The notes under the pieces were generated by a model that did no database searches, was not told the origin of the DNA, and worked only from the letters and a program-made list of their open reading frames with translations. 64,000 nucleotides of DNA from Pseudomonas syringae (GTDB taxonomy: Bacteria; Pseudomonadota; Gammaproteobacteria; Pseudomonadales; Pseudomonadaceae): positions 2,014,501 to 2,078,500 of the forward strand of contig NZ_CP066265.1 in assembly GCF_023278085.1 (NCBI RefSeq), read 5' to 3'. A program made the position numbers and the translations under genes. Below, piece after piece: positions 20,595 to 28,329 of this stretch (within the stretch, counting starts at the first letter, position 1; every line of letters starts with the position of its first letter).

Positions 20595-21419
20595 ATGGAA
20601 TTGAATCTCTGGACCCAGAGCCTGCTTGCTGCAATGACGGCATTGTGGACCAAAGTCGCCAACTTCATTCCCAACCTGTTTGGCGCCCTTGTCGTGGTGC
20701 TGCTGGGTTTCGTCGTGGCCAAGCTGCTCGACGCGCTGTTGTCCAAATTGCTCGCCAAGCTGGGGCTGGATCGACTGGTCAGTGGCACCGGCCTGACCAA
20801 ACTCATCGGCCGTGCCGGTGTGAAAGTGCCGGTCTCGACGCTGATCGGCAAGATTGTCTACTGGTTCGTGCTGTTGATCTTTCTCGTTTCGGCAGCCGAA
20901 TCGCTTGGTTTACAGCGAGTCTCGGCTACGCTGGACATGCTGGCGCTGTATTTACCGAAAGTATTTGGTGCCGCACTGGTATTGCTGGTCGGTGTATTGC
21001 TCGCGCAGCTGGTCAACGGGCTGGTGCGCGGCGCTGCCGAAGGGGTAGGAATAGATTATTCTGCAGGCTTGGGACGAATTGCCCAGGGGCTTGTCATAAT
21101 CATCAGCATCTCGGTCGCGATCAGCCAGCTTGAGGTCAAGACCGACCTGCTTAACCACGTTATTGTGATTGCCTTGATTACCGTTGGTCTGACAGTGGCG
21201 CTTGCCCTGGGCCTCGGCAGTCGGGAAATTGCCGGGCAGATCATTGCCGGAATCTATGTTCGCGAACTGTTTCAGGTTGGCCAGCAGGTACAGATAGGCG
21301 AGACGGAAGGGCAGATCGAAGAGATCGGCACAGTCAAGACAACATTGCTGACAGACGAAGGGGAGCTGGTTTCGTTTTCCAACCGCATCCTTCTTGAACA
21401 GAGAGTAAGCAGCCGATAA
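20595..21419 (+). CDS. cmpX: mechanosensitive-channel-like membrane protein CmpX
   Basis: 274 residues from ATG 20595. Several membrane helices are visible (LFGALVVVLLGFVVAKLLDAL, IVYWFVLLIFLVSA, FGAALVLLVGVLLAQLV, VIVIALITVGLTVALALGLG), followed by a short MscS-like cytoplasmic beta segment (VGQQVQIGETEGQIEEIGTVKTTLLTDEGELVSFSNRILL). This is the MscS/YnaI type of fold in reduced form. CmpX in Pseudomonas has been linked to membrane tension, cyclic-di-GMP and SigX activity. It lies between crfX and sigX. Confidence 0.92.
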   Translation: MELNLWTQSLLAAMTALWTKVANFIPNLFGALVVVLLGFVVAKLLDALLSKLLAKLGLDRLVSGTGLTKLIGRAGVKVPVSTLIGKIVYWFVLLIFLVSAAESLGLQRVSATLDMLALYLPKVFGAALVLLVGVLLAQLVNGLVRGAAEGVGIDYSAGLGRIAQGLVIIISISVAISQLEVKTDLLNHVIVIALITVGLTVALALGLGSREIAGQIIAGIYVRELFQVGQQVQIGETEGQIEEIGTVKTTLLTDEGELVSFSNRILLEQRVSSR

Positions 21420-21501
21420 TTGGCTAACCTGCTAATCTATGCCGCCACGCTGCCGATACAGGCCATGGCGGACATTGACCTGACTGTCGGCAAGATTTGT
21501 T

Positions 21502-22092
21502 TTGAATAAACCTCAACCGTTTTCGACACGCTACGATCCACGCGAGCTCTCTGATGAGGAGCTGGTCGCGCGAGCCCATGTTGAGCTTTTCAATGTGACA
21601 CGGGCGTATGAAGAGTTGATGCGTCGGTACCAGAGAACATTATTTAACGTCTGTGCACGTTATTTAGGGAACGATCGCGACGCTGACGATGTCTGTCAGG
21701 AGGTGATGCTTAAGGTGTTGTACGGGTTGAAAAATTTTGAAGGTAAATCTAAATTTAAAACCTGGCTTTACAGCATCACCTACAATGAGTGCATCACGCA
21801 GTACCGGAAGGAACGGCGTAAGCGTCGCTTGATGGACGCATTGAGTCTGGATCCACTTGAGGAAGCGTCGGAAGACAAGACGCCCAAACCTGAAGAGCGG
21901 GGCGGACTCGATCGCTGGCTTGTGTATGTGAACCCGATCGATCGGGAAATTCTGGTCCTGCGATTTGTAGCAGAACTTGAATTCCAGGAGATTGCAGACA
22001 TCATGCACATGGGCTTGAGCGCAACGAAAATGCGTTACAAGCGGGCTTTAGATAAATTACGAGAGAAATTTGCGGGAATCGCCGAAACTTAA
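21502..22092 (+). CDS. sigX: ECF sigma factor SigX
   Basis: 196 residues starting at TTG 21502 (product MNKPQPFSTRYDPRELSDEE), the start used by Pseudomonas homologues. Region 2 contains LFNVCARYLGNDRDADDVCQEVMLKVL and KSKFKTWLYSITYNECITQYRKERRKRR; region 4 contains IDREILVLRFVAELEFQEIADIMHMGLSATKMRYKRALDKLREK. SigX controls oprF, the cmaX-crfX-cmpX genes and membrane fluidity/fatty acid genes. No anti-sigma gene is adjacent, which is characteristic of SigX; CmpX upstream may act as the membrane sensor instead. Confidence 0.96.
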   Translation: MNKPQPFSTRYDPRELSDEELVARAHVELFNVTRAYEELMRRYQRTLFNVCARYLGNDRDADDVCQEVMLKVLYGLKNFEGKSKFKTWLYSITYNECITQYRKERRKRRLMDALSLDPLEEASEDKTPKPEERGGLDRWLVYVNPIDREILVLRFVAELEFQEIADIMHMGLSATKMRYKRALDKLREKFAGIAET

Positions 22093-22146
22093 TACGGTGC
22101 AAATATCTCTTACGAACTGGCAAGGTCTGGTAGACTAGCCGACGAG

Positions 22147-22177
22147 TTGTCCCCATTGTGTGGGACTGCTTTATAAT
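22147..22177 (+). promoter_or_regulatory. candidate sigma-70 promoter of oprF
   Basis: TATAAT at 22172-22177 lies 21 bp before the oprF ATG, with TTGTCC at 22147-22152 (19 nt spacer, longer than ideal). Between them sits a small dyad GTCCC/GGGAC. In Pseudomonas oprF is also read from sigX and ECF promoters; I could not assign those by eye. Confidence 0.5.
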
Positions 22178-22198
22178 CATCAGATGGGGATTTAACGG

Positions 22199-23233
22199 AT
22201 GAAACTGAAAAACACCTTGGGCTTGGCCATTGGTACTATTGTTGCCGCAACATCGTTCGGCGCTCTGGCTCAAGGCCAAGGCGCAGTCGAAATCGAAGGC
22301 TTCGCCAAGAAAGAGTATTACGATAGCGATCGTAATTTCAAAAACGACGGCAACCTCTTCGGCGGCTCCGTTGGCTACTTTCTGACCGACGACGTTGAAC
22401 TGCGTCTGGGCTACGACGAAGTTCACAACGTTCGTAGCGATAGCGGCAAGAACATCAAGGGCGCTGATACCGCTCTGGACGCTCTGTACCACTTCAACAA
22501 CCCGGGCGACATGCTGCGTCCTTACCTGTCTGCTGGTTTTTCCGATCAAAGCATCGGTCAAGACGCTCGCAGCGGCCGCGACGGTTCCACCTTCGCCAAC
22601 ATCGGCGGCGGCGCCAAGCTGTACTTCACTGACAACTTCTATGCCCGTGCAGGCGTTGAAGCTCAGTACAACATCGACCAAGGCAACACCGAGTGGGCTC
22701 CAAGCGTCGGTATCGGCGTAAACTTCGGTGGCGGCAGCAAGAAAGTAGAAGCAGCACCAGCGCCAGTAGCTGAAGTGTGCTCCGACAGCGACAACGACGG
22801 CGTGTGCGACAACGTCGACAAGTGCCCAGACACCCCAGCCAACGTAACTGTTGACGCTGATGGCTGCCCGGCAGTTGCTGAAGTGGTTCGTGTTGAGCTG
22901 GACGTGAAGTTCGACTTCAACAAGTCTGTTGTCAAGCCTAACAGCTACGGCGACATCAAGAACCTCGCTGACTTCATGCAGCAGTACCCATCCACCACCA
23001 CCACTGTTGAAGGTCACACTGACTCCGTCGGTCCTGACGCTTACAACCAGAAACTGTCCGAGCGTCGTGCAAACGCCGTTAAACAGGTTCTGGTTAACCA
23101 GTACGGTGTTGGCGCTAGCCGCGTAAACTCGGTTGGTTACGGCGAATCCCGCCCAGTTGCTGATAACGCAACTGACGCTGGCCGCGCAGTTAACCGTCGC
23201 GTAGAAGCACAAGTAGAAGCTCAAGCTAAGTAA
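22199..23233 (+). CDS. oprF: major outer membrane porin OprF
   Basis: 344 residues: signal peptide MKLKNTLGLAIGTIVAATSFGALA, an N-terminal eight-stranded beta-barrel (~25-180), a proline/alanine hinge (KKVEAAPAPVAEVC), a Cys-containing loop (CSDSDNDGVCDNVDKCPDTPANVTVDADGCP, two disulfides expected), and a C-terminal OmpA-like peptidoglycan-binding domain (VKFDFNKSVVKPNSYGDI, TVEGHTDSVG, RRANAVKQVLV, GYGESRPVADN). It is a structural porin linking outer membrane and cell wall. Codon use is strongly biased to preferred codons, fitting very high expression. Confidence 0.97.
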   Translation: MKLKNTLGLAIGTIVAATSFGALAQGQGAVEIEGFAKKEYYDSDRNFKNDGNLFGGSVGYFLTDDVELRLGYDEVHNVRSDSGKNIKGADTALDALYHFNNPGDMLRPYLSAGFSDQSIGQDARSGRDGSTFANIGGGAKLYFTDNFYARAGVEAQYNIDQGNTEWAPSVGIGVNFGGGSKKVEAAPAPVAEVCSDSDNDGVCDNVDKCPDTPANVTVDADGCPAVAEVVRVELDVKFDFNKSVVKPNSYGDIKNLADFMQQYPSTTTTVEGHTDSVGPDAYNQKLSERRANAVKQVLVNQYGVGASRVNSVGYGESRPVADNATDAGRAVNRRVEAQVEAQAK

Positions 23234-23250
23234 TTAGCCCGCTTATACTG

Positions 23251-23280
23251 AAAAGCCCGGCTTAGGCCGGGCTTTTCTTT
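23251..23280 (+). terminator. oprF terminator, likely bidirectional
   Basis: AAAAGCCCGGC-TTAG-GCCGGGCTTTT, followed by CTTT on the plus strand and flanked by an A-run that gives a U-tract on the minus strand. It lies between the convergent oprF and cobA genes. Confidence 0.92.
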
Positions 23281-23317
23281 GCCTGCGATTTGAGCAGTCA
23301 CGACGCGTACAGCAGTC

Positions 23318-24079
23318 TCAGCCCGTTTGTAACTGCACGTGGCCGGCAAGGGTCTGATTCAACAGCTCGTTGCTGCAGGCAGCCACTGCACCTATCACCA
23401 GAATGGCGGGGCTTTTCAGCTCGAACGCCGCCGCGTCCTGCTGCATGGCATTCAGATTGCTGCGGCATTCACGTTGCCACGGCAACGAAGCATTCTCGAT
23501 CATCGCCACCGGCATCTCGCCGCTCATGCCTCCCGTCAGCAGGCTCTCGCGAATCTCTGCCAGCTTTGCCACGCCCATATACACCACCAGTGTCGTGCCG
23601 CCTTGCGCAAGCGCCTGCCAGTTGAGGCTGCTGTCGTCCTGAGTGTGAGCCGTGACCAGTGTTACGCCACGGCTGACGCCGCGCAGAGTCAGCGAAATGC
23701 CACATTGGGTTGCCCCGGCCAGGCCAGCAGTGATGCCATTGACCAGCTCCACCGCAACGCCGCGTTCCTGCAGCCATTGTGCCTCTTCGCCGGCACGGCC
23801 GAATATGCAGGGGTCGCCGCCTTTGAGGCGCACCACGCATTTGCCTTGACGGACGTAGCGCAGCATCAGGCGATGAATGAAGGCTTGTGGCGTAGAGCGG
23901 CAGCCGCCGCGCTTACCGACGGCGATGACTCGTGCAGCGGGGCAGTGTTCAAGCACTGTGGGGTTGACCAGATCGTCCATCAACACCACGTCGGCTTCAC
24001 GCAGGGCGCGCACCGCCTTGAGGGTCAACAATTCCGGGTCGCCGGGGCCTGCGCCTACCAACCAGACTTTTGCACTCAT
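23318..24079 (-). CDS. cobA: uroporphyrinogen-III C-methyltransferase (SUMT)
   Basis: 253 residues from ATG 24079, preceded by GAGGAATACAGC. The enzyme adds two SAM-derived methyl groups to uroporphyrinogen III to give precorrin-2, the precursor of siroheme and cobalamin. Motifs: KVWLVGAGPGDPELLTLKAVRAL (SAM-binding start), VRLKGGDPCIFGRAGEE, GVTLVTAH and TLVVYMG. It is the last gene of the nitrate-assimilation operon, 10 bp after the reductase gene, and would supply siroheme to an assimilatory nitrite reductase, whose gene is not in this window. It is a SUMT-only protein; CysG-type fusion domains are absent. Confidence 0.93.
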   Translation of the reverse strand: MSAKVWLVGAGPGDPELLTLKAVRALREADVVLMDDLVNPTVLEHCPAARVIAVGKRGGCRSTPQAFIHRLMLRYVRQGKCVVRLKGGDPCIFGRAGEEAQWLQERGVAVELVNGITAGLAGATQCGISLTLRGVSRGVTLVTAHTQDDSSLNWQALAQGGTTLVVYMGVAKLAEIRESLLTGGMSGEMPVAMIENASLPWQRECRSNLNAMQQDAAAFELKSPAILVIGAVAACSNELLNQTLAGHVQLQTG

Positions 24080-24089
24080 GCTGTATTCC

Positions 24090-26810
24090 TCATTCACTCA
24101 CCGCCACGGCATTGATCAGTCTTTTTATTTCCGGCACACAGGACCCGCACTGGGTCCCGCAGCCTAACCGGGTCTTTAGTTGATTCAGGTTCAGGCCCTG
24201 TTCGATACCGCTCATTACCGCGCTCTGGCTGACGTTCATGCAGTTGCACAGGGTCTTTTCCCGATGCTGTGCCGATTCCTTGCCGGGCTCGCTGCTCAAT
24301 GGGGCCAGCAGCCAGCGTCGTAGAGAGGCATCGACACGTTCTTCCTGCCATAGCGCTTGCAACCAGTGCCGCGCGACGGTCTCACCGGCCAGGCGGATAG
24401 CGGTAATGCGTCCGTTATCAATCCGTACCCGTTTGCCAATCGAGCGCGCCGGGTCGTCGTACGCCAGCACTGGCCCTTCATCAAGACCCAGCAGGCTGTC
24501 GATTTCGTGCAACAGCAACGGGTCGGGTGCTGCGAAGCTGGCGGCACTGATGATCAGTGCCGAGCGTTCACGACCGGTAAGGCTCATGCTCAGGTAATCA
24601 AACACGTCGCACAGGGGGCGCAATTTCTCCATGCGTTGCTGCACGTTACTCTCAATCAGGGCGAAGAACTGCCAAGGCAGTCGGGCTTTTTCGACCCTCA
24701 CCCCGGAATGCTTGAGCTCCGGCTGTTTCGAGACCGGATCAAACGCTGGCTGGGTCAGAACGTTCACGCCGCCCTTGAGGAAACGGTCGCCCCAGTGCAT
24801 AGGCAGGAACGCCTGGCCGGGCGCGATGTTGTCATCGCGGCTCACGGGTAAAAAAAGCTCGCCACGGCGGCTGATCAGGCGCACCACGTCGCCGGTTTGC
24901 AGGTCATGATGCTGCATTTCCTGTGTACCAAGGCTCAAAACCGCCTCGCTGACATGCCCGAACAGGCGGGCTGCGGTGCCGGTGCGGCTCATGCCGTGCC
25001 ATTGATCACGCAGCCGTCCGGTGTTAAGGGTGAGCGGGTATTCGCTGTCACGCAGCTCTCTGGCCGCGACATAGGGTTCGCATAGAAACTGCGCACGCCC
25101 GGAAACCGTCGGGAACACGCCGTCCGCGTACAGGCGTGCTGTACCTCCTGTTGCGCCAGCCGGAAACGGCCATTGTTGCGGGCCTTGTTGGTCAATGAGC
25201 GTGCGGTTGATGCCCGACATGTCCAGGTCGCGTCCAGCGGTGAGGCCCTTGAACTCGTCGAACAGCGCCTCGGGGGTCTGGAAATCAAACAACGCGTCAG
25301 CGTCCGGGCACAGGCGTTTTTGCAGGCGCTGAGCGAAATCCACGCTAATCGCCCAGTCGGGGCGCGCATCGCCGGGGGCTGCAATAGCCTTGCGTACATT
25401 AGAGATGCGTCGCTCCGAATTGGTCACTGTGCCGTCTTTTTCACCCCAACTGGCGGCGGGCAGCAACAGGTCGGCAAAGCGTGCGGTTTCGGTGGTCTTG
25501 AAAGCTTCCTGAAGCACCACGAACGGGCAGGTGTCCAGCGCTTGTCGGATTCTGTTCTGGTCGGGCAGTGATTGTGCCGGGTTGGTGCAGGCAATCCACA
25601 GTGCCTTGATTGTGCCGCTCTGCAATTGCTCGAACAGTTCGATAGCCGACAGGCCGGGGTTGGCCGGCAGGCTGTCGACGCCCCAGTAGTCGGCCACCTC
25701 GGCACGGTGTTCGGCATTGCCCGCGTCGCGATGGCCCGGCAGCAGGTTGGAGAGGCTGCCGGTTTCGCGTCCGCCCATGGCATTCGGCTGTCCGGTCAGC
25801 GAGAAAGGGCCTGCGCCCGGACGGCCGATCTGACCCGTGGCCAGGTGCAGATTGATCAGCGCGCTGTTCTTGGCGCTGCCCGCGCTGGATTGATTCAAGC
25901 CCATGCACCACAGCGACAGAACGCTGGGCGACTCGCCGATCCAGTGCGCGCAGGTGTGCAACTGTTGCAGCGTAATGCCGCAAAGTGTCGCCACGCGTTC
26001 TGGTGGATAATCGTCAGCCAGCGCTGCGAGTTCTTCATAGCCTTGGGTGTGGGCGGCGATGAAATCCAGGTCGACCTGCTTGTCGCGCATCAACAGATGC
26101 AACACACCATGGAACAGCGCCACGTCCGTCCCCGGCTGAATGGCCAGGTGCAGGTCCGCCAGCTCGCAGGTGTCGGTACGGCGCGGATCGATGACGATCA
26201 GCTTCATCTGCGGGCGACGATTTTTGGCTTCTTCCAGGCGACGGAACAGCACCGGATGCGCATAGGCCATGTTGCTGCCGACGATCATCACGCGGTCGCT
26301 CAGCGCGATGTCTTCGTAATTGCACGGCGGTGCGTCCGCCCCCGGGCTGCGCTTGTAACCGGCCACCGCCGACGACATGCACAGCCGCGAATTGCTGTCG
26401 ATATTGTTGGTGCCGACCAGCGCGCGAGCCAGTTTGTTGAACGCGTAGTAATCCTCGGTCAGCAGCTGGCCGGAGATGTAGAACGCCACGCTGTCCGGGC
26501 CATGCTCGCGAATGTTCTCGGCGAACACGTTGGCAGCATGCTCCAGCGCGGTATCCCAATCGGTAACGCTGCGCGCCAGTCCTTTGCTCAGGCGCAATTC
26601 CGGGTACAGCGCGCGGGCTTCGATGTCGCCCGTCAGGTGCAGGGTCGAGCCTTTGCTGCACAGTTTGCCGTAGTTGGCCGGGTGCGTCGGGTCGCCGCTG
26701 ACACCCAGGATTTTCTGCCCGTCGTGTTCGATCAGCACGCCGCATCCGACCCCGCAATAGCAGCAGGTAGAGGCCGTGACCTTTGGAGTGTGAATGGCCA
26801 GGCTGGTCAT
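24090..26810 (-). CDS. nasA: assimilatory nitrate reductase, large catalytic subunit
   Basis: 906 residues. The N-terminal CCYCGVGCGVLIEH binds a [4Fe-4S] cluster; the central body is a molybdopterin-guanine-dinucleotide oxidoreductase (GTNNIDSNSRLCMSSAVAGYKRSPGADAPPCNYEDI, FRRLEEAKNRRPQMKLIVIDPRRTDTCELADLHL); the MopB C-terminal domain follows. Residues ~850-900 form a BFD-like [2Fe-2S] domain (CNCMNVSQSAVMSGIEQGLNLNQLKTRLGCGTQCGSC). It reduces nitrate to nitrite in the cytoplasm. It overlaps the upstream FAD protein gene by 4 bp (ATGA). No Tat signal is present, as expected for the assimilatory type. Symbol follows Klebsiella usage; in P. aeruginosa the name nasA has been used for the transporter. 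Confidence 0.93.
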   Translation of the reverse strand: MTSLAIHTPKVTASTCCYCGVGCGVLIEHDGQKILGVSGDPTHPANYGKLCSKGSTLHLTGDIEARALYPELRLSKGLARSVTDWDTALEHAANVFAENIREHGPDSVAFYISGQLLTEDYYAFNKLARALVGTNNIDSNSRLCMSSAVAGYKRSPGADAPPCNYEDIALSDRVMIVGSNMAYAHPVLFRRLEEAKNRRPQMKLIVIDPRRTDTCELADLHLAIQPGTDVALFHGVLHLLMRDKQVDLDFIAAHTQGYEELAALADDYPPERVATLCGITLQQLHTCAHWIGESPSVLSLWCMGLNQSSAGSAKNSALINLHLATGQIGRPGAGPFSLTGQPNAMGGRETGSLSNLLPGHRDAGNAEHRAEVADYWGVDSLPANPGLSAIELFEQLQSGTIKALWIACTNPAQSLPDQNRIRQALDTCPFVVLQEAFKTTETARFADLLLPAASWGEKDGTVTNSERRISNVRKAIAAPGDARPDWAISVDFAQRLQKRLCPDADALFDFQTPEALFDEFKGLTAGRDLDMSGINRTLIDQQGPQQWPFPAGATGGTARLYADGVFPTVSGRAQFLCEPYVAARELRDSEYPLTLNTGRLRDQWHGMSRTGTAARLFGHVSEAVLSLGTQEMQHHDLQTGDVVRLISRRGELFLPVSRDDNIAPGQAFLPMHWGDRFLKGGVNVLTQPAFDPVSKQPELKHSGVRVEKARLPWQFFALIESNVQQRMEKLRPLCDVFDYLSMSLTGRERSALIISAASFAAPDPLLLHEIDSLLGLDEGPVLAYDDPARSIGKRVRIDNGRITAIRLAGETVARHWLQALWQEERVDASLRRWLLAPLSSEPGKESAQHREKTLCNCMNVSQSAVMSGIEQGLNLNQLKTRLGCGTQCGSCVPEIKRLINAVAVSE

Positions 26811-28036
26811 GCGCAGGCGACCTCGGCAGGGGCCGGTTCGCCGAACATCAGCTGGTTGCGGATTGCAGCAATGCCCTGGCCCTCGCGAATCTGCTGCAAA
26901 TACCAGGTGCCGTCTGCGGTGTCGCCGTACAGGCAGGCGCCGACCAGCACGTCGTTCTTGATCACCAGCTTCTTGTAGACCCCGCTGAGCGGGTCGGAAA
27001 GGGTGATGCTCTCGGTGCCTTCGCCACCGAGAAAGTCACCGGCAGAGAACAGGTCGATGCCGGTGACTTTCAGCTTGGTCGACGTGATGGAGCCGGAGTA
27101 GCGGGCAAAACCCAGTTGCGCGAGATGATTGGCGCAGACCCGCGCCTGCTCGAACAGCGGTGCAACCAGGCCGTAGGCGATGCCGCGATGGCTGACGCAT
27201 TCGCCGATGGCATAAATGCGCGGGTCATAGGTCTGCAAGGTGTCGTTGACCAGAATGCCGCGGTTGCAGGGCAGGCCTGCCGCTTCGGCCAGTTCGGTGT
27301 TGGGGCGGATGCCCGCAGCCATGACCACCAGGTCAGCGTCGATCACCTCGCCGTTCCTGAATTGCACTGCCCGTACCCGACCCTTGTCATCGCCCAGCAG
27401 GGCTTCGGTTTGTTCACTCAGACGAAAACGCAGGCTGCGCTGTTCCAGCGCCGCTTGCAGCATCAGGCCGCTGGTCTTGTCCAGCTGGCGTTCCAGCAAC
27501 GTCTGCCCGTTATGCACCACCGTGACCTGCATGCCGCGCAGGCTCAGGCCGTTGGCCGCTTCCAGCCCGAGCAGGCCACCGCCGATGACCACTGCACGCT
27601 TGTGGGTAGCGGCGATATCGATCATCTGCCGGGTATGGCCGATGTCGCGATAGCCGATCACGCCTTCCAGCGTGTTGCCGGGGATCGGCAGAATGAACGG
27701 GCGTGAGCCGGTGGCGATCAGCAGTCGGTCGTAGTGCGCCTCTGTGCCGTCGTCGGCGATGACCAGGCGTTGGCTGCGGTCGATCTTCACCACCCGACGG
27801 TTGAGCAATAACTGGATGTGGTTGGCGTCGTACCAGGCCAGATCGTTAAGCACGATGTCTGCGAAATCCTGTTCGCCCGCCAGCACCGGGGACAGCAGGA
27901 TGCGGTTGTAATTGGGGTGCGGTTCGGCACCGAAGACCGTGATGTCATACAGGTCTTCGCTCAATTTCAACAACTCTTCGAGGGTGCGCACGCCGGCCAT
28001 GCCGTTGCCGATCATCACCAGTTTGAGTTTTTTCAT
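26807..28036 (-). CDS. FAD/NAD(P)H oxidoreductase, NirB N-terminal-like, probable electron donor to nitrate reductase
   Basis: 409 residues from ATG 28036, preceded by GGAGGCAAA. It matches only the N-terminal half of NirB: FAD-binding VMIGNGMAGVRTLEELL, ATGSRPFILPIPG, NAD(P)-binding AVVIGGGLLGLEAANGLSLRG, second FAD motif IYAIGECVSHRG, and the small NirB-type domain (TKLKVTGIDLFSAGDF). Full NirB is about 800-850 residues and continues into [2Fe-2S] and siroheme/[4Fe-4S] sulfite-reductase domains; these are absent and there is no reading frame for them, because the stop overlaps the nitrate reductase start. It therefore cannot reduce nitrite and probably passes electrons to the reductase, like Klebsiella NasC. 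Annotation as nitrite reductase would be misleading. Confidence 0.88.
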   Translation of the reverse strand: MKKLKLVMIGNGMAGVRTLEELLKLSEDLYDITVFGAEPHPNYNRILLSPVLAGEQDFADIVLNDLAWYDANHIQLLLNRRVVKIDRSQRLVIADDGTEAHYDRLLIATGSRPFILPIPGNTLEGVIGYRDIGHTRQMIDIAATHKRAVVIGGGLLGLEAANGLSLRGMQVTVVHNGQTLLERQLDKTSGLMLQAALEQRSLRFRLSEQTEALLGDDKGRVRAVQFRNGEVIDADLVVMAAGIRPNTELAEAAGLPCNRGILVNDTLQTYDPRIYAIGECVSHRGIAYGLVAPLFEQARVCANHLAQLGFARYSGSITSTKLKVTGIDLFSAGDFLGGEGTESITLSDPLSGVYKKLVIKNDVLVGACLYGDTADGTWYLQQIREGQGIAAIRNQLMFGEPAPAEVACA

Positions 28037-28084
28037 TTTGCCTCCGAGTCGCCACACAGCGCGCCCGACACAGTGCGTGCAAAC

Positions 28085-28176
28085 AAAAAAAGGCGTCCCG
28101 TCAGTTACCTGACAGGGACGCCTTTGTCCGATCCCGTTATCTCGGGAGGCGCAGCCGTCATCGTTGAGGGCTGCGC
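28085..28176 (-). ncRNA. ANTAR-type double-hairpin antitermination leader of the nitrate reductase operon
   Basis: Read on the minus strand. Hairpin P1 (28176-28149) has arms GCGCAGCC/GGCTGCGC, continued past a C-C mismatch by TC/GA, closing a hexaloop AACGAT (A1, G4). Hairpin P2 (28129-28116) has stem GGAC/GTCC and hexaloop AAAGGC (A1, G4). An intrinsic terminator (28125-28085) has arms AGGCGTCCC/GGGACGCCT extended by GTCAG/CTGAC, followed by seven T. The 3' arm of P2 lies inside the 5' terminator arm, so the two structures exclude each other. ANTAR proteins bind two such hexaloops; NasT is encoded at 33440-34015. A small extra hairpin TCCCG/CGGGA lies between P1 and P2. Confidence 0.85.
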
Positions 28177-28200
28177 GTTATGAATCATCTGAAACATGTC

Positions 28201-28218
28201 ATGCAGCGCTTGTGCCAA
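28201..28218 (-). promoter_or_regulatory. sigma-54 promoter of the nitrate reductase operon
   Basis: Minus-strand TTGGCACAAGCGCTGCAT has the -24 TGGCAC and -12 GC elements with GG-N10-GC spacing. The predicted start, about 12 nt downstream, is just before hairpin P1 of the leader. Sigma-54 with NtrC is the usual control for nitrogen-limited expression; no convincing NtrC dyad was identified upstream. Confidence 0.75.
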
Positions 28219-28329
28219 CTCGCATTCGGCTGTGTGCCGGGGCAGAACATCAAGGGTGAAGCGTATTTCTGCACCGCCTTGAAGCGGGTCGCACAGAAGC
28301 GGGGCGGCAGCTTGTCGACAGGCTATTGA

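Noticed and set aside
26807..28036. Frameshifted or pseudogene nirB
   Set aside because: The frame is intact with a good ribosome binding site, complete FAD and NAD motifs and a clean 4-bp overlap with the next gene; no siroheme-domain remnant follows.
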